Shown one piece after another: positions 7,238 through 12,497 of a stretch of DNA of 12,497 bases. Position 1 is the first letter of the stretch, and every line of letters starts with the position of its first letter. This DNA comes from Candidatus Bipolaricaulota bacterium (lineage in GTDB: Bacteria; Bipolaricaulota; Bipolaricaulia; UBA7950; UBA9294): assembly GCA_030612565.1 (NCBI GenBank), contig JAUWNQ010000004.1, positions 1 through 12,497 of the forward strand, written 5' to 3'. The notes beneath the pieces were generated by a model, which had not been told where the DNA came from, made no database searches, and saw only the letters and a list, made by a program, of their open reading frames with translations. Made by a program: the position numbers and the translations under genes.

Positions 7238-8085
7238 GGATCACGCTCCACGCCTACGCCAAGCTGAACCTCTCTTTGCGCGTCATCAGGCGACGCAACG
7301 ACGGTTTTCACGATCTCGATTCCCTTGTTCAGACGATCGGCCTTGCGGACACGATCACCCTGGAACGGACCACAGGGGAGATCGAGGTCGAAAACGACCT
7401 CGGGATCCCCCTCAAGGAGGACCTCGCCGCCCACGCGGCGCTCCTCCTTCTCCAGGAGAAGAGGGTAGAAGAAGGAATGAGGATCAGGGTACGGAAGAAG
7501 ATACCGATGGGAGCGGGGCTGGGCGGTGGATCGAGCGATGCGGCCGCTGTCCTGTGGGGAGCCGATCGGCTGACCCCGCCCTCCCTTCCTCACGCGCGGC
7601 TCTCTCTTCTCGCCTCGCGCCTCGGCTCGGATGTACCCCTCTTTCTCGCTGGTGGGCTCCTGCGCCTCAGCGGGCGTGGGGAACGGATCACCCCCCTCTC
7701 GCATCCGCGTACGGAGCACTTCGTGATCCTCGTTCCACCTGTCCACTGCGCCACCGTCGCGGTCTACGATCGGTTCGACCGGCTCGGGTCCAGCGCGAAA
7801 AGGAAGCCCTCCTATAACCTTGGAGAAAACGACCTCTACACACCCGCCCTCTCTCTCTATCCTGTGTTGATCCCCTACGCAAATGCGATCAAAGCAGTTG
7901 GCGCTGACTACTCTGGGATGAGCGGGAGTGGATCGGCTTTCTTCGCCGCGTTCGCGGACGAAATAAGGGCTCATTCCGCCCAACGCAACCTCGCGGCCGC
8001 CTTCCCCACAGCGTTCGTGCACCTGTGTGAGGCGACCGATTCCGGGTATTATCTGTGCGATGAAGCCAATACATATCGCGATTGA
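7234..8085 (+). CDS. ispE: 4-diphosphocytidyl-2-C-methyl-D-erythritol kinase
   Basis: 283 aa, the usual length. It phosphorylates CDP-methylerythritol with ATP, the fourth step of the MEP isoprenoid pathway. Seen: GHMP-kinase features in order: AYAKLNLSL (Lys10), GFHDL (24-28), the ATP-binding glycine-rich loop PMGAGLGGGSSDAA (91-104), GSDVPLF (Asp133, matching the catalytic Asp of E. coli IspE), and the third motif GMSGSGSAF (228-236). The start is GTG at 7234, overlapping the hutI stop by 4 bases; it puts the first beta-strand (RITLHAYAKLNL) right at the N-terminus, so I prefer it. The 3' end overlaps cmk by 26 bases. Likely co-translated with hutI. Confidence 0.96.
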   Translation: MRITLHAYAKLNLSLRVIRRRNDGFHDLDSLVQTIGLADTITLERTTGEIEVENDLGIPLKEDLAAHAALLLLQEKRVEEGMRIRVRKKIPMGAGLGGGSSDAAAVLWGADRLTPPSLPHARLSLLASRLGSDVPLFLAGGLLRLSGRGERITPLSHPRTEHFVILVPPVHCATVAVYDRFDRLGSSAKRKPSYNLGENDLYTPALSLYPVLIPYANAIKAVGADYSGMSGSGSAFFAAFADEIRAHSAQRNLAAAFPTAFVHLCEATDSGYYLCDEANTYRD

Positions 8086-8695
8086 CGGCCCTGCTGCTTC
8101 TGGAAAGACAACTATCGGACGGGCACTCGCCCGCCGGTTTGGGTATCTCTTCGTCGAGACCGGGAAGATGTATAGGGCGGTCGCCCTCGGCCTCGACCGC
8201 GGGTTCCGCCTCGATGAGATCGATGTCACCATGGATCCTGACGGGCGGACCCTGTTGAACGGAGAGGATGTGAGCGATCTCCTCCATACCCCGACGCTCG
8301 ATCAAGCTTCCTCGCGAGTCGCAACGCAACCCGAGGTACGGGAGCGGCTCGTCGCGCTTCAGCGTGGTATCGCCGCCGACCGTGACGTGGTTATGGAGGG
8401 GCGAGACATCGGCACGGTCGTCCTCCCGCACGCCGCGGTGAAGCTCTTCCTGCAGGCAACCCCGGAGGAGCGGGCAAGAAGACGGACCAAGGAACGCCAT
8501 GAGTCGGAGACGACAGCTACGTTGAACGAGATCATGGTCCGCGATCGAAGGGACCGCACTCGCGCCCTTTCGCCCTTGAACCCCGCAGACGATGCAATTA
8601 TAATCGTTACCGATCAAAAGAGCCTCGCAGAGGTCATTTCCGAAGCAGTTGGCCTTGTTGAGGAGCAGTTGGGAGGGCGTCGATCAAGCGGTTGA
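8060..8695 (+). CDS. cmk: Cytidylate kinase
   Basis: 211 aa, slightly short of the common 220-230. It transfers phosphate from ATP to CMP or dCMP. Seen: P-loop GPAASGKTT (10-18), ETGKMYRAVAL (33-43; DTGAMYRA is more usual), LNGEDVSD (66-73), GRDIGTVVLP (114-123) and the lid/base region RDRRDRTRALSPLNPADDAI (161-180). The shorter length comes from a compact stretch between the MYRAVAL helix and LNGEDV. The start at ATG 8060 places the P-loop at the normal distance from the N-terminus; an upstream in-frame start at 8027 would only add residues inside ispE. The stop overlaps the plsC start. The order cmk-plsC-rpsA is a known bacterial arrangement, which supports both calls. Confidence 0.96.
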   Translation: MKPIHIAIDGPAASGKTTIGRALARRFGYLFVETGKMYRAVALGLDRGFRLDEIDVTMDPDGRTLLNGEDVSDLLHTPTLDQASSRVATQPEVRERLVALQRGIAADRDVVMEGRDIGTVVLPHAAVKLFLQATPEERARRRTKERHESETTATLNEIMVRDRRDRTRALSPLNPADDAIIIVTDQKSLAEVISEAVGLVEEQLGGRRSSG

Positions 8696-9330
8696 AGGGA
8701 TTTCTCAAAGGGGTGTTCTATACAGTGCTGGTTCTCCTCCTCGCCCCGGTGTGGGTGCTCTTTCGCCTGCGCGTCTACGGAAGGGAGAGGATCGCTCCGG
8801 ACGGGCGCTACATCGCCGTTGCCCGTCACCGTAGTTACTGGGATATCATCTTACTGGTAATAGCGTTCGGCTGGCGGAACCGCATCCACTTCATCGCCCG
8901 CAAGGGATTGCTGAAGAATCCGATATTCATGCCGTTCGTTCGCCTGTTCAGCACCACGATCGGTCGAGAGAACTTCACCAAGGACGACTTTCGCCGCACG
9001 TTGCAGTCGTTCCGCAATGAGCGGATAATCGGGATCTTCCCGGAGGGGACGACCAGGAGTCGGATCGACGCAAAGGCTGGAGCGATCCGCTTTGCGTGCC
9101 TCACCGAAAAGGAACTGCTTCCGGTCAGAATCGAGGCGCGTGGCCCCTACCCGCCACGATACCCGTTCCACTTTCCGCAGGTGACTGTGTCGATCGGAAA
9201 GGCGCTCAGTATCTCGGATCTCGAGGCGGAGATTGGCCCTACGGAGGGGAGAGCGAACCGCAACCTCCTTCTCAGCAAGCGGCTGATGGAACGGATCGAT
9301 GCCGTAGAATCGGGAAAGGGGGGTGGTTGA
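8692..9330 (+). CDS. plsC: 1-acyl-sn-glycerol-3-phosphate acyltransferase
   Basis: 212 aa. It acylates lysophosphatidic acid to phosphatidic acid at the membrane. Seen: an N-terminal hydrophobic stretch (about 8-26) likely anchoring it; the HX4D catalytic motif HRSYWD (His46, Asp51), preceded by Arg where Asn is common; GREN (91-94); FPEGTTRS (116-123); and a LLPVRI block near 137-142. The only start that fits is TTG at 8692, overlapping the cmk stop (TTGA), with GGGAGGG about 15 bases upstream within cmk. TTG is a rarer initiator, so coupling to cmk translation is likely. Family call is firm; the acyl donor (CoA or ACP) cannot be told. Confidence 0.94.
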   Translation: MKGFLKGVFYTVLVLLLAPVWVLFRLRVYGRERIAPDGRYIAVARHRSYWDIILLVIAFGWRNRIHFIARKGLLKNPIFMPFVRLFSTTIGRENFTKDDFRRTLQSFRNERIIGIFPEGTTRSRIDAKAGAIRFACLTEKELLPVRIEARGPYPPRYPFHFPQVTVSIGKALSISDLEAEIGPTEGRANRNLLLSKRLMERIDAVESGKGGG

Positions 9331-9396
9331 ACAAACACGATATCCCGTCGCAAGAGCCTAACCCTGAGATGTAAAGGGGAGGGGAAATCCTACAAC

Positions 9397-9403
9397 AGGT
9401 GAT
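9397..9403 (+). promoter_or_regulatory. Ribosome binding site of rpsA
   Basis: AGGTGAT matches the extended anti-16S consensus (AGGAGGTGAT) and ends five bases before the ATG at 9409, deciding that start. The 78-base gap after plsC (9331-9408) otherwise shows only a purine-rich GGGGAGGGG stretch and no convincing promoter. Confidence 0.7.
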
Positions 9404-9408
9404 GAAGA

Positions 9409-11136
9409 ATGAAAGAACTAATTAAGATGGAAGACGCTTTCTCTGAGAGCGATGTTAAGATGTACAGTCGTGGGGACACTATCACCGGAACGGTCGTTCA
9501 GGTGAACGAAAACGAGATCCTCGTCGATATCGGTTATAAGTCAGAAGGGATACTTCCAGTGAGGGAACTCTCCCCCTTCCGCGAAGCGGGGAAGGTCGAA
9601 GAAGGGGAAGAGATTGATGTCCTTGTCACTTACATCGATGAGGAGAAGGGAACGGTCTACGCTTCGGAGAAGCAGGCCGAATACGAGAAACGGATCGACT
9701 TGCTGGATGCGGCCTACCGTGAGGGAGCGGTCATAGAAGGGGAGGTCACAAGCGAGGTGAAGAACGCGGGCTACCACGTCAATCTCGATGGGATCCGCGC
9801 CTTCCTCCCGGGATCGCACCTCGGGAATGACCTTCCGAGTGCAATCGAGGAATTGAAAGGGAAGCGCGTTTCGTTCAAGATCCTCGAACTCTCCCGCCGA
9901 GACAAGAACCTTGTTGTCTCCCACAAGGCTTACCTCAAGGAAGAGAAAAAGAAACACCGCATGCATCTCTTCGAATCCCTGGAGAAGGACCAAGAGATCG
10001 AGGGGACGATTTGCAGCCTCGTCGATTTCGGCCTGTTCGTCGACATCGGCGGGTTCGAGGGGCTTGTCCACCGTTCTGAGATCGCCTGGAAGGACCTCCC
10101 GGTTCCACCAGCAAGTTACAAGGTGGGGGATAAGATCACTGTGAAAGTGGTCTCTTTCGACAAGGAGAAGGGAAAAGTCTCCCTGTCGATCAAACGCCTC
10201 CGTCCCGACCCGTGGCAAGGGATCGCCGAGCGTTACCCAGCGGGAATGCAGTGCTCAGGGACGGTGGTGAGCGTCACCGATTTCGGTGCCTTCGTCGAGC
10301 TGGAACAAGATATCGAAGGATTGATTCACGTCTCCGAACTCTCATGGGGGTACCCTGAGAACCCAAAGGATGTTGTGAGCGAGGGTGATAAGGTAGACGT
10401 GGTGATCCTCAACTGTGATGGGGAGGCCCATCGCGTCAGCCTCTCCCTGCGCCGCACCCAGCGGGACCCGTGGGAGGAGGTAGAGGCGAAGTACCCGAGT
10501 GGGCAACACGCAACCGGTACGGTCACGAAGCTCACCGACTTTGGAGCATTCGTCAAGCTGGAAGACGGTGTCGAAGGATTGGTACACGTCTCTGAGCTCG
10601 ACTGGGGACACGTCACCCATCCACGTGATGTCCTCAAGGAAGGGGAGACGGTTGAGGTTAGGGTGTTGGGCACCGACCCGAAGGAACGGCGCATCAGCCT
10701 GAGTATTCGCGAGCTGAAGGCAAACCCGTGGCGTCAGTTCGTCGAGCACTTCTCCATAGATGAGATCATCGAAGGGGAGATCACGGAGATCAAGGACTTC
10801 GGCGCGTTCATGAAGATCAACGATGACGTCGATGGGTTGATCCACGTCTCCGAGATCAGCGATCAACGGATCGCGACCCCGGCCGATGTCCTCTCCGTCG
10901 GGCAGAAGGTGCAGGCGAAGATCATCGGAATCAACGAGGAGAAACGGCAGGTTCGCCTTAGCATGCGCAGCCTGTTCGGCCCACCCGAGGTTCCTTCAGA
11001 GCGGCCGCCGCGCAAGCAGCGCCCCCGAAAGAAAGAGAAGGAGCGAGTCGATCGTGCCTTCCTCGATGACGGCGGGCACGAGAGCCTGAGCATGCGCGAC
11101 CTCTTGGGGGATGCTCCCCTGGACAACGGGGAATAA
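9409..11136 (+). CDS. rpsA: 30S ribosomal protein S1, six S1 domains
   Basis: 575 aa with six OB-fold S1 repeats at about 23-89, 106-175, 196-263, 281-349, 368-435 and 454-521, the architecture of E. coli-type S1. It binds mRNA and helps load it on the 30S subunit. Repeats 3-6 carry the RNA-binding signature (DFGxFV, GLV/IHxSE, RVSLS-type endings); repeats 1-2, which dock on the ribosome, are diverged, as is normal. After the last repeat comes a tail (522-575) that is first very basic (PPRKQRPRKKEKER) and then acidic with a short SLSMRDLLGD motif. It follows cmk-plsC, as in many bacteria, and is followed 39 bases later by a HU gene. Confidence 0.97.
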   Translation: MKELIKMEDAFSESDVKMYSRGDTITGTVVQVNENEILVDIGYKSEGILPVRELSPFREAGKVEEGEEIDVLVTYIDEEKGTVYASEKQAEYEKRIDLLDAAYREGAVIEGEVTSEVKNAGYHVNLDGIRAFLPGSHLGNDLPSAIEELKGKRVSFKILELSRRDKNLVVSHKAYLKEEKKKHRMHLFESLEKDQEIEGTICSLVDFGLFVDIGGFEGLVHRSEIAWKDLPVPPASYKVGDKITVKVVSFDKEKGKVSLSIKRLRPDPWQGIAERYPAGMQCSGTVVSVTDFGAFVELEQDIEGLIHVSELSWGYPENPKDVVSEGDKVDVVILNCDGEAHRVSLSLRRTQRDPWEEVEAKYPSGQHATGTVTKLTDFGAFVKLEDGVEGLVHVSELDWGHVTHPRDVLKEGETVEVRVLGTDPKERRISLSIRELKANPWRQFVEHFSIDEIIEGEITEIKDFGAFMKINDDVDGLIHVSEISDQRIATPADVLSVGQKVQAKIIGINEEKRQVRLSMRSLFGPPEVPSERPPRKQRPRKKEKERVDRAFLDDGGHESLSMRDLLGDAPLDNGE

Positions 11137-11161
11137 AACGAGCAGATAACCGATAACTGTT

Positions 11162-11167
11162 AGGAGG
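11162..11167 (+). promoter_or_regulatory. Ribosome binding site of the HU gene
   Basis: A full AGGAGG eight bases before the ATG at 11176. The 39-base gap (11137-11175) shows no clear promoter, so hup is probably read through from rpsA. Confidence 0.85.
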
Positions 11168-11175
11168 AATAGATC

Positions 11176-11487
11176 ATGAACAAAGGCGAATTCATCGACC
11201 GACTGTCCGATTCAACGAACCTGACCAAGAAGGAAGTGCGTAAGCTTCTCGACTCGGTCCTTAACCTCGTTCAAGATACCCTACTGCAGGGTGAGGAAGT
11301 CAAGCTCGTCGGGTTCGGCAAGTTTGCCGTGCGGGCGCGCAAGGCGAGCAGCCGCATCAATCCCCAGACGAAGAAGATGATCCAAGTCCCGGCCAAGGTC
11401 GTCCCGCTGTTCAAGCCGGGGAAGGAACTAAAGCGGCAGGTGGAAAAGAACCTCAAGGTGACCGCAAAAGGTGTAGCCAAGAAGTAA
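11176..11487 (+). CDS. hup: HU-family DNA-binding protein
   Basis: 103 aa. A nucleoid protein that bends and compacts DNA as a dimer. Seen: the N-terminal helices MNKGEFIDRLSDSTNLTKKEV, the GFGKFAVRARKA beta segment (47-58), the DNA-intercalating arm RINPQT with the conserved Asn-Pro (60-65), and VPLFKPGKELK (76-86). HU is typically about 90 aa; here a Lys-containing tail of about 12 residues (ending TAKGVAKK) follows. IHF alpha/beta is less likely given the single gene and HU-like arm. It is last in the rightward train; its stop lies 2 bp from the acpS stop. Confidence 0.96.
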   Translation: MNKGEFIDRLSDSTNLTKKEVRKLLDSVLNLVQDTLLQGEEVKLVGFGKFAVRARKASSRINPQTKKMIQVPAKVVPLFKPGKELKRQVEKNLKVTAKGVAKK

Positions 11488-11489
11488 CC

Positions 11490-11834
11490 TTAAGGGTCTT
11501 CGAACAGGATGCACGCGATGGCCAGCCTCCGCGTATGCGAGAGGCTGGCCTCGATCTTTCCACGCACGTGCGAACAGCGGACGATGGGACGTCCGTCCTT
11601 CTGATTCCTCACCTCGATCGAACGGTACGGTAGAGGACGCCCGACCGCCTTGATCAACGCTTCTTTGATGGCAAACCGGGCGGCCAAACGCTCGAATCGA
11701 CGATCGCCACGCGCGGAGAACGCGTAAGTGATCTCTACTCTTGTGAATAAGCGGTCGAGGAACCGCTCTCCACGCCGCTCGTAGATCGCTTTGATCCGCT
11801 CGACCTCGACAAGATCGACCCCGATCCTAGCCAT
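11490..11834 (-). CDS. acpS: Holo-[acyl-carrier-protein] synthase
   Basis: 114 aa, typical AcpS size. It transfers 4'-phosphopantetheine from CoA to the serine of apo-ACP. Seen: GVDLVEVERI (5-14) with the Mg-binding Asp, FTRVEITYAF, the signature RFAIKEALIKAVG with catalytic Glu and Lys, and SLSHTRRLA near the C-terminus. The ATG at 11834 puts the family N-terminus first and overlaps the gmk stop by 8 bases; no Shine-Dalgarno is seen, suggesting coupling to gmk. A longer frame to 11894 would only run into gmk. Its 3' end contains a strong inverted repeat. Confidence 0.96.
   Translation of the reverse strand: MARIGVDLVEVERIKAIYERRGERFLDRLFTRVEITYAFSARGDRRFERLAARFAIKEALIKAVGRPLPYRSIEVRNQKDGRPIVRCSHVRGKIEASLSHTRRLAIACILFEDP
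11520..11550 (+). terminator. Strong hairpin in the 3' end of acpS, possible terminator of the rpsA-hup transcript
   Basis: Perfect 10-bp arms GGCCAGCCTC (11520-11529) and GAGGCTGGCC (11541-11550), with an inner CGC-GTAT-GCG that extends the stem by 3 bp past one bulged base. It begins 33 bases after the hup stop and is followed on the plus strand by TCGATCTTTCC, a weak T tract. It also encodes ASLSHTRRLA of AcpS, part of which is family-conserved, so the palindrome may be partly fortuitous. Confidence 0.45.
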
Positions 11835-12447
11835 GGAGAATGCAGGATCGTTCGGCGATGATGATCGACCGCAGCTCATCGACCGCAACGTCAAGTTCGT
11901 CGTTCACCACCAGGTAATCGAAGAGAGGAAGGGCTCCCATCTCCCGGGCCGCCACGATCAGCCGAGCGCGGATCTCTCTGTCGTCCTCCGTCCCACGGAT
12001 TCGCAGGCGCTCTCCCAGGATAGCGAGTGAGGATGGAGCGAGGAAGACGTAGACCACTGAGAAATCGAGCAATCCCGATCCCTTCAATGCTTTTGCCCCC
12101 TCGACATCGATGTTCAGGATGACATCCTTTCCGCGGGAGAAGACCTCGCAAATCTGGGTGCGTGACGTCCCGTACTGATCCCCGAGGTAGGTGACGTGTT
12201 CGACCATCTCGCCCTCGCTGACGAGACGATCGAATTCTTGGTGCGTAATGTAGTGGTAATCCTTTCCGTTCACCTCGTTGCTGCGTCGCGGGCGGGTGGT
12301 GTAAGAGACGGAATAGGAGAGCCCGGGCAGGATTTGCATCACCCGCTCGATGACCGAGTTCTTTCCCGCTCCAGAGGGGCCGCAGACGACGAACGCGATT
12401 CCGTTGCCGACTCCCCGGCGCGCCATGACGATCGCTTCACTAGACAT
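11827..12447 (-). CDS. gmk: Guanylate kinase
   Basis: 206 aa, normal size. It phosphorylates GMP to GDP with ATP. Seen: P-loop GPSGAGKNSV (23-32; the equivalent in B. subtilis is GKGTV, so Asn at this spot is not alarming), SYTTRPRR, the GMP-binding GKDYHYI and GEMVEHVTYLGDQYGTS segments, DVILNIDVEGAKAL, and the lid LRIRGTEDDREI. Start chosen at ATG 12447, which has AGGTG five bases upstream and overlaps the stop of the preceding gene (ATGTCTAG). Alternatives are 12426 (poor RBS) and 12471 (inside the upstream gene). Next is acpS, overlapping by 8 bases. Confidence 0.96.
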   Translation of the reverse strand: MSSEAIVMARRGVGNGIAFVVCGPSGAGKNSVIERVMQILPGLSYSVSYTTRPRRSNEVNGKDYHYITHQEFDRLVSEGEMVEHVTYLGDQYGTSRTQICEVFSRGKDVILNIDVEGAKALKGSGLLDFSVVYVFLAPSSLAILGERLRIRGTEDDREIRARLIVAAREMGALPLFDYLVVNDELDVAVDELRSIIIAERSCILHG

Positions 12448-12497
12448 TCTGCACCTGTTCAATGAACTCATTGCTAGCCATCTGCATAACGCTCACG
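12440..12497 (-). CDS. C-terminal end of a YicC-like protein (partial)
   Basis: Nineteen sense-strand codons before a TAG at 12442-12440 read ...MQMASNEFIEQVQNV. YicC-family endoribonucleases typically end in IREQVQNIE or similar, and yicC commonly lies just upstream of gmk. The match is short, so the identity rests on those few residues and the context. The stop overlaps the gmk start by 8 bases. Confidence 0.5.
   Translation of the reverse strand, partial: VSVMQMASNEFIEQVQNV

Noticed and set aside
7225..8232. Long minus-strand frame of 335 codons
   Set aside because: It lies antisense to ispE and cmk, which have complete motifs, and its translation looks like low-information shadow sequence.
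7889..8617. Minus-strand frame of 242 codons
   Set aside because: Antisense to ispE/cmk, no recognisable motif.
9541..10218. Minus-strand frame of 225 codons
   Set aside because: Antisense to the first S1 repeats of rpsA; no family features.
12369..12374. Asn after Lys in the Gmk P-loop (GKNS) as a catalytic defect
   Set aside because: Guanylate kinases vary at this position (GKGT in B. subtilis) and the next residue, Ser, is retained.

Overview
The window is densely coding bacterial chromosome, by eye about 55-60% G+C, with no gene-free stretch longer than about 80 bases. No rRNA, tRNA, insertion sequence, prophage or CRISPR array is visible. Gene content is mostly housekeeping (era, ispE, cmk, plsC, rpsA, a HU gene, acpS, gmk), with a histidine-degradation pair and a large cyclic-di-GMP signalling protein. 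The organism uses the MEP isoprenoid pathway (ispE), has a six-domain ribosomal protein S1, and uses ATG, GTG and TTG starts. I cannot name the lineage from this alone. A deep-branching uncultured phylum such as Bipolaricaulota/Acetothermia would fit, but that is only a guess.

Layout. Two gene trains diverge from a 71-bp gap (5958-6028). Leftward, on the minus strand: hutH, era, a REC-PAS-GAF-GAF-GAF-GGDEF protein, and a GNAT-family acetyltransferase-like gene cut by the window's left edge. Genes overlap or touch at every junction. Rightward, on the plus strand: hutI, ispE, cmk, plsC, rpsA and hup. The first four overlap by 4 to 26 bases; short gaps precede rpsA and hup. From the right edge a third, minus-strand train enters: the tail of a YicC-like gene, gmk and acpS. 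It meets hup tail to tail with 2 bp between stop codons.

How they fit together. HutH and HutI catalyse steps 1 and 3 of histidine breakdown; hutU and the later steps are not in the window. The two hut genes sit at the promoter-proximal ends of trains otherwise made of essential genes. The remaining plus-strand genes serve isoprenoid precursor, pyrimidine nucleotide and phospholipid synthesis, translation and nucleoid structure. The right-hand minus genes serve GMP phosphorylation and acyl-carrier-protein activation.

Most notable points: (1) the GNAT gene carries a 75-bp in-frame insertion of five 15-bp units, each a 12-bp palindrome or near-palindrome plus a 3-bp spacer, placed exactly inside an otherwise well-conserved segment; (2) HutI has Ala where the amidohydrolase catalytic/metal Asp is expected; (3) HutH has Ser-Ser-Gly instead of Ala-Ser-Gly at the MIO site; (4) the GGDEF protein's receiver domain lacks its phospho-acceptor Asp while the GGDEF and inhibitory sites are intact; (5) hutI appears to be transcribed from a promoter so close that its mRNA would be leaderless.
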